NCBI GenBank assembly: GCA_945910975.1
Contig: CAMDZY010000002.1
Coordinates: forward strand, 1 to 38,027
Reading direction: 5' to 3'
Length of the DNA: 38,027 nucleotides
From: an uncultured Clostridia bacterium
GTDB lineage: Bacteria; Bacillota; Clostridia; Oscillospirales; Oscillospiraceae
Part shown: positions 15,380-24,749 of the stretch, one piece after another
How positions within the stretch are numbered: position 1 is the stretch's first letter
How the letters are laid out: every line of letters starts with the position of its first letter
Translations under genes and position numbers: made by a program
Notes under the pieces: model-generated
Database searches by the model: none
The model's input: the letters and a program-made list of their open reading frames with translations, nothing else
What the model was told of the DNA's origin: nothing

Positions 15380-16300
15380 ATGGCGCGTGTTGTTGTGTTT
15401 GGAAGTTTTAACGTGGATTTGATGGCACGAGCCGAGCATATGCCGGTTCCGGGTGAAACGGTTTATGCCACAATGTTCCGCCAAAGCGCCGGCGGCAAGG
15501 GGTTTAACCAGGCTGTGGCGGCGCACAAGGCCGGCGCAGAGGTAACGACCATCGTCAAGCTGGGCAGGGATGCCATGGCGAATATGGCGCTGGAGGTTAT
15601 GCGGCGGCTGCATATGCCGCAAGATAGGGTGCTCTATCACCCGACAGCCTCCACCGGAACGGCGTTGATCACCGTGGACAATATCACCGGCCAAAATGCT
15701 ATTGTCATTGTTCCCGGCGCGAACGATACCTTTACGGCGGACGATGTTGCCCGCGTGGCCGACGTGCTGGACGGCGCATCGCATCTGCTGTTGCAGTTGG
15801 AGGTCAACCAGCAGGCAAACGAAATGCTTGCCCGCATTGCCAAGAAAAAGGGCGTCAAGGTCATCATCAACACCGCCCCCTACCGCCCGGTGTCGGAGGA
15901 ATTTTTAAACGGCGCTTATCTTGTGACACCCAATGAGGTGGAGGTCGAAGAAATGACCGGCGTAGCTGTCACGGATTTATACAGTGCCGACCGCGCTTCT
16001 GCCGTGCTGCTGCGGCAAGGCGTGCAGAATGTGCTGATCACACTGGGCAGCCGCGGCGTCTATCTCAACGCCGACGGAAAGTCGCAGATCATCCCGGCGC
16101 ACGTTGTCCGCGCGGTGGACACCACCGGCGCAGGCGATTGCTTCAACGGCGGCCTGCTCGCGGCGCTGGCGGAGGGCAAAACGCTGCCGCAGGCGTGTGT
16201 GTTTGCCAATGCGCTTGCAGCACTGGCCGTGCAGAAAATCGGCGCGGCGGACGCTGCACCTACCCGCGAAGAGGTAGAAGCGTTCCTCATGGAAATTTGA
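15380..16300 (+). CDS. rbsK: Ribokinase (PfkB family)
   Basis: 306 residues, normal length for ribokinase; it phosphorylates D-ribose at O5 using ATP. The N-terminal sugar-binding motif is GGKGFNQAVAAHKAGAEV (about residues 36-53, ribokinases have GGKGANQA). The C-terminal PfkB signature DTTGAGDCFNGG (about 246-257) contains the catalytic Asp and anion hole. It stands alone between its own promoter and the glycogen promoter, with no ribose transporter or LacI regulator beside it. It could serve nucleoside-derived ribose. A related PfkB sugar kinase cannot be fully excluded, but the overall match favours ribokinase. Confidence 0.88.
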   Translation: MARVVVFGSFNVDLMARAEHMPVPGETVYATMFRQSAGGKGFNQAVAAHKAGAEVTTIVKLGRDAMANMALEVMRRLHMPQDRVLYHPTASTGTALITVDNITGQNAIVIVPGANDTFTADDVARVADVLDGASHLLLQLEVNQQANEMLARIAKKKGVKVIINTAPYRPVSEEFLNGAYLVTPNEVEVEEMTGVAVTDLYSADRASAVLLRQGVQNVLITLGSRGVYLNADGKSQIIPAHVVRAVDTTGAGDCFNGGLLAALAEGKTLPQACVFANALAALAVQKIGAADAAPTREEVEAFLMEI

Positions 16301-16363
16301 TCCCGATTTTTTGCGACAAAGTTTGCGTTTTTGGAAAAAACACAGTAGAAACGGGATATTTGG

Positions 16364-16392
16364 TTGCAATATTTTTGAAAATCAGTTATAAT
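16364..16392 (+). promoter_or_regulatory. Promoter of the glycogen operon
   Basis: TTGCAA (16364-16369), a 17-nt spacer, perfect TATAAT (16387-16392), about 60 nt before the glgB start. No other clear promoter is seen before glgP, so glgBCDA should be one transcript. Confidence 0.72.
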
Positions 16393-16453
16393 ATAAGGGT
16401 AAAAATATGTATGCGTGCTTTGACTGTTTCCACTTTGGAAAGGAGAGAACAAT

Positions 16454-18343
16454 TTGAACCTTGAAAAAGAACTTACTGCCTTTGACGCCGGCGATCTGTC
16501 CACGGCATATCACATTTTAGGCGCCCACCGTCAGGGGGATGTCTGGTGCTTCCGCGTTTGGGCGCCCAATGCAAAAGCAATCCACGTGGTAGGCGACTTC
16601 AACTTCTGGAACACGACCGATTTGCCGATGCAGCCGATCGGACACGGCGTCTGGGAGGCGGTGTCAGAGTTTGCAAAGGTCGGTCAGGCTTATAAATATT
16701 GTGTTACGCAGGCTTCCGGTCGGCAGGTCATGAAAGCCGACCCCTATGGCTATCAAATGACCCCGCTGCCGGACACGTCAAGCGTTCTGTGCGATCTGGA
16801 CACCTATCACTGGGGCGACGGCGTTTACCGCCGCACGGCTGCGCGCCGTAAGATGCTCAGTCGGCCGGTCAATATCTATGAGGTGCATCTCGGCTCCTGG
16901 AAGCGCCACGAGGACGGGTCTTTCCTGTCCTATGGCGAATTGGCGGAGCAGCTGGTACCCTATGTCAAGGACATGGGCTACACCCACATTGAGCTGCTGC
17001 CGATTGCCGAGCATCCGTTCACGCCCAGCTGGGGCTATCAGGTCACGGGCTATTATGCGCCGACGCACCGCTACGGCAAGCCGCAGGAGCTGATGCAGCT
17101 GGTGGATGCCTGCCATCAGGCGGGGATCGGTGTGATTCTGGACTGGGTCCCGGCGCACTTCCCCAAGGATGAATACGGCCTGTACGAATTTGACGGCACC
17201 TGCCAGTATGAGGTGTCCGACCCCATGATGCGGGAGCATCCTGACTGGGGCACGCGGATTTTTGACTACGGCAAGGGCGGCGTGTGTTCCTTTTTAACGT
17301 CCAATGTCGTGTTCTGGCTGAACAAATATCACATCGACGGCATCCGCGTGGATGCGGTGGCCTCGATGCTGTATCTCGACTATAACCGTCCCAATTACCG
17401 CCCCAACAAATACGGCGGCAGGGAAAATCTGGAAGCGATCGCATTTTTGCAAAAGATGAATCAAGCCGCTTTTGCCGCGAACAAAAGCGTGATGATGATT
17501 GCTGAGGAGTCCACAACGTTCCCCAATGTGACAAAGCCTGCGTATGACGGCGGTCTGGGCTTTTTGTTCAAGTGGAATATGGGCTGGATGAACGACCTGC
17601 TGAAATATATGGAGCAGGATCCGGTCTACCGCAAATATGAACACAATAAGCTGACCTTCCAGCTGACGTATGCGTTCTCGGAGAACTTTATTCTTCCGCT
17701 GTCGCATGACGAGGTGGTGCACGGCAAAAAATCGCTCATCGGCCGGATGCCGGGCGATTACAACCAGAAATTCAACAATTTACGCGCATTTTTCGCATAT
17801 ATGATGACGGAACCGGGCAAAAAGCTGAACTTTATGGGCAGTGAATTTGGCCAGTTCATCGAGTGGGACTACCGGCAGGGGTTGGATTGGCTGCTGCTGG
17901 ACTATGACCGGCATCGCCAGATGCAAAAATTCACCCACGACTTGAACCACTTCTACCTGCATCACCCCCAGCTGTGGGAAAATGACCAGAATTGGGAGGG
18001 CTTCCGGTGGATCAACCCCGACGATGGCGACAACAGCATTTTGTCCTACTGCCGCATGGACAAGCAGGGCAGAGAGCTGGTGGTGCTGTGCAATTTCACG
18101 CCGGTCTACCGTGAGCATTACCGCCTTGGGCTGAAGCGCCCCGGCACCTATGACCCCATTTTTTGTACCGATCGGGAGGAATACGGCGGCTATAACACCT
18201 TCGTACCCTCCGCGCAAACACAGAAAATCCCCGCGAACGGCATGAACAATTCTGCGGAATTTGTTCTGCCGGGGATGTCAGTTACGATATTCCAGCGCAG
18301 AGTGAAAACCAACAAAAAGCCAAAACTTGATGAGGAGAGGTAA
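16454..18343 (+). CDS. glgB: 1,4-alpha-glucan branching enzyme
   Basis: 629 residues, the usual size of the Firmicute form without the extra N1 domain. It introduces alpha-1,6 branches into glycogen. The TTG start has GGAGAG upstream (about 16442). The N-terminal CBM48 region begins AYHILGAHRQGDVWCFRVWAPNA. The GH13 barrel carries the catalytic set: nucleophile in DGIRVDAVASM (Asp300), acid/base in AEEST (Glu351/352), and the third acid in LSHDEVVHGK (Asp419). It is first in the operon, with glgC beginning 3 nt after its stop. Confidence 0.96.
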   Translation: MNLEKELTAFDAGDLSTAYHILGAHRQGDVWCFRVWAPNAKAIHVVGDFNFWNTTDLPMQPIGHGVWEAVSEFAKVGQAYKYCVTQASGRQVMKADPYGYQMTPLPDTSSVLCDLDTYHWGDGVYRRTAARRKMLSRPVNIYEVHLGSWKRHEDGSFLSYGELAEQLVPYVKDMGYTHIELLPIAEHPFTPSWGYQVTGYYAPTHRYGKPQELMQLVDACHQAGIGVILDWVPAHFPKDEYGLYEFDGTCQYEVSDPMMREHPDWGTRIFDYGKGGVCSFLTSNVVFWLNKYHIDGIRVDAVASMLYLDYNRPNYRPNKYGGRENLEAIAFLQKMNQAAFAANKSVMMIAEESTTFPNVTKPAYDGGLGFLFKWNMGWMNDLLKYMEQDPVYRKYEHNKLTFQLTYAFSENFILPLSHDEVVHGKKSLIGRMPGDYNQKFNNLRAFFAYMMTEPGKKLNFMGSEFGQFIEWDYRQGLDWLLLDYDRHRQMQKFTHDLNHFYLHHPQLWENDQNWEGFRWINPDDGDNSILSYCRMDKQGRELVVLCNFTPVYREHYRLGLKRPGTYDPIFCTDREEYGGYNTFVPSAQTQKIPANGMNNSAEFVLPGMSVTIFQRRVKTNKKPKLDEER

Positions 18344-18345
18344 TT

Positions 18346-19533
18346 ATGAACTTTCAGAAAAAACATTGTGTCGCAATGCTTCTGGCAGGCGGGCAGGGCA
18401 GCCGTCTGATGGTATTGACGGAAAACACGGCTAAGCCTGCGGTTCCCTTCGGCGGCAAATACCGTATTATCGATTTTCCACTGTCCAACTGCGTCAACTC
18501 CGGCATCAACACGGTGGGCATCTTGACCCAGTATCAGCCGCTGGAACTCAATGAGTATATCGGCAACGGCCAGCCGTGGGGACTCAACCGCTCTCATGGC
18601 GGCGTGCAGGTGCTGCCGCCCTATGCCAGAAGCAAAAAATCCGAGTGGTATAAGGGCACAGCCAATGCGATCTATCAGAACATCGGCTTCATCGAACGCT
18701 ATGACCCGGAAAATGTCCTGATTCTCTCCGGCGACCACATCTATCGGATGGACTACGCCGCAATGCTGCGCTTCCACACCGAAAAGAACGCCGACTGCAC
18801 CATCGCCGTGCGCAAGGTTCCCATGGAGGAGGCCAGCCGCTTTGGCATCATGAATACCAACGACGACGGCTCCATCTATGAGTTTGAAGAAAAGCCCAAA
18901 AAGCCCAAGAGCAACAATGCCTCCATGGGCATCTACATATTTAAATGGAGCGTGCTGAAAAAGTTCCTGATTGCTGATGAGGAAGACCCCAAGTCGCAGA
19001 ACGACTTCGGTAAAAACGTCATTCCTGCCATCCTCAACGCCGGCCACAAGCTGTATGCCTATGCATTCCAGGGCTATTGGAAGGACGTCGGCACGATCTC
19101 CTCTTTGTGGGAAGCCAACATGGAGCTTTTGGGCGAGAATCCCGAATTCGACATTTACGGCGACAGCAAGCAAAAAATTTATGCCCGGAACTATGCAATG
19201 CCGTCAAGCTACATCGACCGCAGCGCACAGATCTCCAACAGCTTCATCGCAGAAGGCTGCGAGGTGTTCGGCACCGTCACCCACAGCATTATTTCCACCG
19301 GCTGTACCGTGGAAAAAGACGTTGTTGTGGAGGACAGCGTGATCATGCCGAACGTCACCATTGAATCCGGTGCGATCATCCGCCACGCCATCGTGGGCGA
19401 GGGCTGCAAGGTTTGTCACAACGCCATCATCGGCGGTCGCTTTGCGCCGGAAGAAACCAAAGAAATCAGTGTCATCGGCAAGGACAAGGTGGTTGAAGAA
19501 AACCAGGTCATCAAGCCGGGCGAAATCTGCTAA
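18346..19533 (+). CDS. glgC: Glucose-1-phosphate adenylyltransferase, catalytic subunit
   Basis: 395 residues. It makes ADP-glucose from ATP and glucose 1-phosphate, the committed step of bacterial glycogen synthesis. The nucleotide-binding motif LLAGGQGSRL and the KPAVPFGGKYRIIDFPLSNC segment are intact. The catalytic-Asp segment ILSGDHIYRMDY and the glucose-1-phosphate site FEEKPKKP are also present. The C-terminal left-handed beta-helix hexapeptide repeats are visible from about residue 290. It pairs with GlgD next door; in Firmicutes GlgC is the catalytic partner and GlgD a modulator. Confidence 0.96.
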   Translation: MNFQKKHCVAMLLAGGQGSRLMVLTENTAKPAVPFGGKYRIIDFPLSNCVNSGINTVGILTQYQPLELNEYIGNGQPWGLNRSHGGVQVLPPYARSKKSEWYKGTANAIYQNIGFIERYDPENVLILSGDHIYRMDYAAMLRFHTEKNADCTIAVRKVPMEEASRFGIMNTNDDGSIYEFEEKPKKPKSNNASMGIYIFKWSVLKKFLIADEEDPKSQNDFGKNVIPAILNAGHKLYAYAFQGYWKDVGTISSLWEANMELLGENPEFDIYGDSKQKIYARNYAMPSSYIDRSAQISNSFIAEGCEVFGTVTHSIISTGCTVEKDVVVEDSVIMPNVTIESGAIIRHAIVGEGCKVCHNAIIGGRFAPEETKEISVIGKDKVVEENQVIKPGEIC

Positions 19534-19557
19534 GGCGGGGAAAGTGAGGGAATTACC

Positions 19558-20673
19558 ATGAAAATGATGGGTATTATATTTGCAAATATTTACGACAGCT
19601 CCCTGGGTCAGCTGACCAACAAGCGCACCATGGCGTCCTTGCCCTTCGGCGGCAGATATCGCCAGATCGACTTCTGCCTGTCCAATATGGCAAACTCCGG
19701 CATGGATCACATCGGCATCATCACCCGCTTTAACTACCAGTCCCTGATGAACCATATCGGCTCTGCACAGGAGTGGGATCTGGAGCTGGGCGAGGGCAAG
19801 CTGGAATTTTTGACGCCGTTTTCCATGGGTCACAACGGCTCCTACCGCGGCAAGCTCGATGCGCTGAATTCCGCCATGATTTTCCTGCAATTGGCAACCG
19901 AGGAATATGTTGTTCTGGCAGACAGCGGTGTGCTGTGCGCAATCGACTACCGCAAGGTGCTCGATGAGCATATTGCCTCCGGCCGCGATGTCACAGTCAT
20001 CACAAAGGCCGGCATCAGCAACGGCGAAAAGCAGCTGGATCTGGCAGTTTTGCTCGATGAAGAGGGCAAGGTCAAGGATATGGCGGTGGACTATGCCGCC
20101 GATGAACGCTATCTTGCCTCCATGGGTGCATTTATCATGAAGCGCGAAAAGCTGATCGAGGCAGTTCGCGAGTCTGTCGCCCGCTCCTTGTATCATCTTG
20201 AGCGTGACTTTATCCTCCGCTCGTTCTACAAGGGCGAACTGAACGTTGGCGTCTATCAGTTCCAGAATGTGGCGCTGTTCAACGAAAGCCCGGAAGAATA
20301 TTATCAGAGCAATCTCGCCCTGCTCGACAGTAAGGTGCGTCACAGCCTGTTCCGCAGCGGCAACACCATTTACACCAAGGTGCGCAATGAGGTTCCCGCC
20401 AACTTCGGCGAAAACGCTCAGATCGACAACTGCATCGTGGGCGATGGCTGCGTGCTCGACGGCAAGGCGGAGCATTCTGTCTTGTTCCGCGGCGTCGATC
20501 TGCACAAGGGCGCCAGCGTGAAGGACTGCGTGATCATGCAGGACGCCGTGATTGAAGAGGGCGCGGAGCTGGAATACTGCGTGCTGGATAAGTTGGTTCA
20601 CGTGACCAAGGGCGCAAAGCTGCGCGGTATGCCCAATCACCCGGTCATCGTGGAAAGAGGAGAAACCGTATGA
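19558..20673 (+). CDS. glgD: GlgD, non-catalytic ADP-glucose pyrophosphorylase subunit
   Basis: 371 residues, a GlgC paralogue. The GGxGxRL nucleotide loop is replaced (the N-terminus reads GIIFANIYDSSLGQLT), and the catalytic-Asp segment is changed to VLADSGVLCAIDY. The fold markers SLPFGGRYRQIDFCLSNMAN and the C-terminal hexapeptide helix remain. This loss of catalytic residues is characteristic of GlgD, which in Firmicutes forms heteromers with GlgC and raises its activity. It starts 24 nt after glgC, and its stop overlaps glgA by ATGA, implying translational coupling. Confidence 0.94.
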   Translation: MKMMGIIFANIYDSSLGQLTNKRTMASLPFGGRYRQIDFCLSNMANSGMDHIGIITRFNYQSLMNHIGSAQEWDLELGEGKLEFLTPFSMGHNGSYRGKLDALNSAMIFLQLATEEYVVLADSGVLCAIDYRKVLDEHIASGRDVTVITKAGISNGEKQLDLAVLLDEEGKVKDMAVDYAADERYLASMGAFIMKREKLIEAVRESVARSLYHLERDFILRSFYKGELNVGVYQFQNVALFNESPEEYYQSNLALLDSKVRHSLFRSGNTIYTKVRNEVPANFGENAQIDNCIVGDGCVLDGKAEHSVLFRGVDLHKGASVKDCVIMQDAVIEEGAELEYCVLDKLVHVTKGAKLRGMPNHPVIVERGETV

Positions 20674-22097
20674 AAATTTTGCTAGCAGCTTCCGAAGCTG
20701 CCCCTTATGTAAAAACCGGCGGTCTGGGGGATGTGTTACAGGCACTCCCCGCCGAGCTGAGCAGGATTCCCAACAATGAGTTGGTGCTGTTTTTGCCCTA
20801 CTACCGCCGCATTAAGTATAACCCGGAGATCGAAACCACATTTGTCGGATCGTTCTCTATCCACCTGTCATGGCGGGAGCAGTATGTCGGCCTGTTCCAG
20901 CTCAAGAGCCGCCGGAAAAAGCTGCGGGTCTACTTCATCGACAATGAATACTACTTTGGCGGCCGCGACAGCATCTACAGCGACTATGACGACGGCGAAC
21001 GCTTTGCCTATTTCTCCAAGGCAATTCTTGCCTGCATGGACTATATCGGCTTTGACCCCGATGTCATTCACTGCCACGACTGGCAAACAGCGCTGGTGCC
21101 GGTTTACTTCCGTGCCGACCATCAGCAGGATCACCCCAACACCCGTCTTGTGTTCACCATTCACAATGTGGAATATCAGGGGAAGGCCAATATGCCGTTT
21201 TTCCGCGATACATTGGGTTTGCCCGATGAATATGAGGGGATCTTGACCTTTGACGGCTGTCTGAATTTCATGAAGGGCGCCATTTTGACCTCCGACCGCG
21301 TTACCACGGTGTCGCAGACCTACGCGCAGGAGCTGCAATATCCCTATTATGCGCATGGCCTGGACGGCATTTTGTCCGGCTGTGGCGACCGCCTGTGCGG
21401 TATCACCAACGGCATTGATATCGATGTTTACAATCCCATGAAGGATCCGGCACTGGTTGCAAACTTCTCTGCTGCAAAGCCGGACGGGAAAAAGAAGAAC
21501 AAGGCCGCGCTTCAAGAGGAATTGGGGCTTGAGGTTGCCGACGATGTGCCGATTTTGGCAATGGTCACCCGTTTGGCCGGACACAAGGGCATCGATTTGC
21601 TTACCTATATCCTGCATCGCTTGATGGAACGCCGCGTGCAGCTGGTGATCGTCGGCACCGGTGAGTATCAGTATGAGCACGTGCTGTCCAACATCGCGCG
21701 CGAATATCCCGGCAAGTTCTCCATGAATCTGCGCTTTGACCCGGCGCTGGCTTCCCGCGTATATGCAGGGGCAGATTTGTATCTGATGCCTTCCAAGTCA
21801 GAGCCTTGCGGTCTGAGCCAGCTGATTGCCATGCACTATGGCACAATTCCCATCGTCAACGAAACCGGCGGCTTGAAGGATACGGTTCCCGCCTACAACC
21901 CCGAAACCGGCGAGGGACGCGGCTTCAGCTTCCAGAGCTACAACGGTGATGATTTCCTTGGCGCGATTGACAGAGCGATTGACTTATATTATAATGATAA
22001 GCTGGCTTGGGCAGCGCTGATGAAGCAGGATATGACATTTGATTGCAGCTGGAAAACACCGGCACAACGTTATATGGAATTGTACGCCAGCTTATAA
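20670..22097 (+). CDS. glgA: Glycogen synthase (ADP-glucose)
   Basis: 475 residues, a GT5 glycosyltransferase that adds glucose from ADP-glucose to alpha-1,4 chains. The N-terminal ADP-glucose-binding KTGGLGDV motif includes Lys15. A second-domain signature SKSEPCGLSQLIAMHYG (about residue 376 on) and the following GTIPIVNETGGLKDTV give the GT-B C-terminal half. Length and ends are normal. The start overlaps the glgD stop by 4 nt. After its stop comes a structured non-coding element rather than the immediate next gene. Confidence 0.96.
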   Translation: MKILLAASEAAPYVKTGGLGDVLQALPAELSRIPNNELVLFLPYYRRIKYNPEIETTFVGSFSIHLSWREQYVGLFQLKSRRKKLRVYFIDNEYYFGGRDSIYSDYDDGERFAYFSKAILACMDYIGFDPDVIHCHDWQTALVPVYFRADHQQDHPNTRLVFTIHNVEYQGKANMPFFRDTLGLPDEYEGILTFDGCLNFMKGAILTSDRVTTVSQTYAQELQYPYYAHGLDGILSGCGDRLCGITNGIDIDVYNPMKDPALVANFSAAKPDGKKKNKAALQEELGLEVADDVPILAMVTRLAGHKGIDLLTYILHRLMERRVQLVIVGTGEYQYEHVLSNIAREYPGKFSMNLRFDPALASRVYAGADLYLMPSKSEPCGLSQLIAMHYGTIPIVNETGGLKDTVPAYNPETGEGRGFSFQSYNGDDFLGAIDRAIDLYYNDKLAWAALMKQDMTFDCSWKTPAQRYMELYASL

Positions 22098-22098
22098 C

Positions 22099-22240
22099 AG
22101 CCTGTCGAAAAACTTTGTTTTTCGGCAGCCTAAACCGCGCGAAGGGCAGCTCTTCGCGCGGAGTGCGACGCTGCAAAATATGATTGAATTTGATTCGCCG
22201 TACCTCGGCGGCGAACTCTGCGAGGCTTTTTTGACAGGCT
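22099..22240. repeat. Palindromic structured element with terminal inverted repeats (MITE/REP-like candidate)
   Basis: The ends are AGCCTGTC-G-AAAAA (22099-22112) and TTTTT-GACAGGCT (22228-22240), an imperfect terminal inverted repeat of about 13 bp. Inside are three hairpins: CTGTCGAAAAAC/GTTTTTCGGCAG (22102-22128, one G-T pair), a 10-bp stem at 22135-22144/22152-22161, and a 7-bp stem at 22194-22200/22209-22215. It encodes nothing credible and sits between two genes of one operon. A non-autonomous mobile repeat or an RNA-processing element would both fit. Copy number elsewhere cannot be seen from here. Confidence 0.5.
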
Positions 22241-22270
22241 TCGGTCTGCCGAAAATCCGGGAAATTTCTT

Positions 22271-22319
22271 CTGTCGGCTGCCGTCATGCGCTTTCTTTTA
22301 CGGTCGCCGACAGATTTTT
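22271..22319 (+). terminator. Weak terminator or attenuator before glgP
   Basis: CTGTCGGC-TG-CCGT (22271-22284) pairs with ACGG-TC-GCCGACAG (22300-22313) around a 2x2 internal loop and a 15-nt loop, followed by ATTTTTA. The U run is short, so partial termination between glgA and glgP is plausible. This would uncouple phosphorylase from synthesis genes. Confidence 0.45.
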
Positions 22320-22346
22320 ATGCAAAAAATGGAGGAGCGGAAGAAC

Positions 22347-24737
22347 ATGAAACCCATTGAATTGATTCAGCAGGAAACAATGCACTCCTTTGGCTGCGAT
22401 CTTTCCGAAGCAACGGAAATTCAGGTCTATAAAGCGCTGTGCAAGGTAACAAGACATATGTTGGCGGAAAAACGCCACGAATTTAAACGCAGCTACACCG
22501 GCAGCAACCGCAAGCACGTATATTATATGTCCATGGAATTTCTGGTTGGCACCTCGCTGCGCAATAACTTGTATAATTTGGGCGTGGAGGAAGAATTCAC
22601 GCAGGCGTTGAAGGAAGCCGGCTTCGACATTCAGCGCCTTTACGATTTGGACCCGGATGCCGGTCTGGGCAACGGCGGTCTGGGACGGCTTGCGTCTTGT
22701 TATATGGACTCGTTGACCGGTCTGGAATACCCTGCAACCGGCTTTTCCATTCGCTATGAGTTCGGCATTTTCCGCCAGAAAATTGTCGACGGTTGGCAGA
22801 TGGAGTTCCCGGATAACTGGCTGGAGATGGCCGATGTCTGGCTGCGTCCCCGCACGGAGGACGCGGTGGAGGTTCGCTTTGGCGGCAATGTGCGCGAATG
22901 GCAGGAAAACGGACAATTTAAAGTTGCGCAGGAAAATTATCACGCCGTGATGGCTGTGCCGTATGACTTTTTGATTTCCGGTTACCACAGCAAGGCAGTC
23001 AACAAGCTGGTGCTTTGGGGCGCCAGGCTGCCACAGAGCTTCGACATGGCGGCGTTCTCACGCGGCGATTATGTCCGCGCACTGGAAGAGAACACCATGG
23101 CCGAAACGATTTCCAAGGTGCTTTACCCCGCCGATGACCATTTGCAGGGCAAGCGCCTGCGGCTAAGACAGCAATATCTGCTGGTTTCCGCGTCGTTGCA
23201 GAGCATTTTGCGCGACCACGTGAAAAAATACCGCACGTTGGACAATTTGCCCGATTATGTCGCGATCCACATCAACGACACCCACCCGGCACTGTGCGTG
23301 CCGGAGCTGATGCGCCTTTTGATGGACGATTACGGCTATGGCTGGGATCAGGCATGGGAGATCACGCAAAAAACGCTCTCCTATACCAACCACACCGTCA
23401 TGAGCGAAGCGCTCGAACGTTGGAGCGTAGAGTTGTATCGCGAACAGCTGCCGCGCATCTACGCCATCACCGCCGAAATCAACCGCCGTCTGATGGAGCA
23501 GCTGCACAAAGTCTATCCCGGCGACTATGGCAAGCTGAATTATATGGCGGTCATCGCAAACGGCGAGGTGCGCATGGCGAATTTGTGCCTTGCGGCGTGC
23601 CATCAAATCAACGGCGTGTCCAAGCTGCACACGGATATCCTGCGCAACGGCATTTTCCGCGACTATTGCCAGCTTGACCCATCGCGCTTTGTCAACGTGA
23701 CCAACGGCATCGCCTACCGCCGCTGGCTGTGTCAGGCCAATCCGAAGTTGACCGCTTACCTGCGCGAGCAGATTGGCGATGACTTCCTCAAGGACCCTGT
23801 CGCATTGGAAGCACTGCTGAAATATCAAAATGACAGCGCGGTTCTGGATAATTTACAGCGCATCAAGCGCGAAAACAAGGTGCGCCTTGCCAATTATATT
23901 TCCCATAGCAACGGCATCCTCATCAACCCCGATTCCCTGTTTGACGTGCAGATCAAGCGCCTGCACGAATATAAGCGGCAGCTGCTCAATGTGCTGCACA
24001 TTCTGCTGCTCTACCGCCAAATCAAGCAGAATCCCAATGCCGATTATGTGCCCCGCACCTTTATTTTTGCGGCCAAGGCATCGGCGGGCTATATCCGCGC
24101 CAAGCAGATCATCAGCCTGATCGTGGCGGTGTCGAACCTTGTCAACTCCGACCCGCAGGTGCGCGACAAATTAAAGGTCGTGTTTGTCGAGGACTACAAG
24201 GTCTCCCTTGCAGAAATCATCATCCCCGCCGCCGATATTTCCGAGCAGATCTCCATCGCCGGCAAGGAAGCCTCCGGCACCGGCAACATGAAGTTAATGA
24301 TCAACGGCGCGGTGACGATCGGCACGCTGGACGGCGCGAATGTGGAGATCCACGAGCAGGTCGGTGATGAAAATATGTTCCTTTTCGGTATGAAGGCACA
24401 CGAGGTCGAGGAGCTTTGGCAGCGCGGCTATCAGCCCAGCGCCTTTGTGGATGACGCACTTTGGCAGGTGCTGAATATGCTGACCTCCGGCGAGTTGGGC
24501 AGAAATTTTGACGACATTGCCGACAGCTTGCTGACCAATCGCTTTGGCACAGCAGACGGCTACATGATTTTGGCGGATTTTGCCGACTATGCCCGCGCAC
24601 AGCGTGATGTTTCCGCAGCGTACCGCGATAAGAATCGTTTTAATAATATGTCACTGGTCAATATTGCCAAGGCAGGCGTTTTTTCCGCCGACCGTGCGGT
24701 TTTGGAGTACGCCAACGGAATCTGGCATTTAAATTAA
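22347..24737 (+). CDS. glgP: Glycogen phosphorylase
   Basis: 796 residues, typical for a GT35 alpha-glucan phosphorylase that releases glucose 1-phosphate from chain ends. I choose the ATG at 22347, which has GGAGGAG (22331-22337) 9 nt upstream; an earlier ATG at 22320 would start before that site. The pyridoxal-phosphate attachment motif EASGTGNMK puts the Schiff-base lysine at residue 649. The N-terminal YYMSMEFLVGTSLRNNL and the DAGLGNGGLGRLASCYMDSL block are standard. It follows the glgA-glgP intergenic element and is 12 nt from the amylase gene. Confidence 0.96.
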   Translation: MKPIELIQQETMHSFGCDLSEATEIQVYKALCKVTRHMLAEKRHEFKRSYTGSNRKHVYYMSMEFLVGTSLRNNLYNLGVEEEFTQALKEAGFDIQRLYDLDPDAGLGNGGLGRLASCYMDSLTGLEYPATGFSIRYEFGIFRQKIVDGWQMEFPDNWLEMADVWLRPRTEDAVEVRFGGNVREWQENGQFKVAQENYHAVMAVPYDFLISGYHSKAVNKLVLWGARLPQSFDMAAFSRGDYVRALEENTMAETISKVLYPADDHLQGKRLRLRQQYLLVSASLQSILRDHVKKYRTLDNLPDYVAIHINDTHPALCVPELMRLLMDDYGYGWDQAWEITQKTLSYTNHTVMSEALERWSVELYREQLPRIYAITAEINRRLMEQLHKVYPGDYGKLNYMAVIANGEVRMANLCLAACHQINGVSKLHTDILRNGIFRDYCQLDPSRFVNVTNGIAYRRWLCQANPKLTAYLREQIGDDFLKDPVALEALLKYQNDSAVLDNLQRIKRENKVRLANYISHSNGILINPDSLFDVQIKRLHEYKRQLLNVLHILLLYRQIKQNPNADYVPRTFIFAAKASAGYIRAKQIISLIVAVSNLVNSDPQVRDKLKVVFVEDYKVSLAEIIIPAADISEQISIAGKEASGTGNMKLMINGAVTIGTLDGANVEIHEQVGDENMFLFGMKAHEVEELWQRGYQPSAFVDDALWQVLNMLTSGELGRNFDDIADSLLTNRFGTADGYMILADFADYARAQRDVSAAYRDKNRFNNMSLVNIAKAGVFSADRAVLEYANGIWHLN

Positions 24738-24749
24738 GGAGAGAAATCC

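Noticed and set aside
19204..20745. 513-codon open frame on the minus strand
   Set aside because: It is antisense to glgC and glgD, whose domains and coupling are clear. The predicted protein is low-quality, His/Ala-rich sequence.
22320..22346. Earlier start codon for glgP at 22320
   Set aside because: The GGAGGAG ribosome binding site lies downstream of it and fits the ATG at 22347, which also gives the usual family N-terminus.
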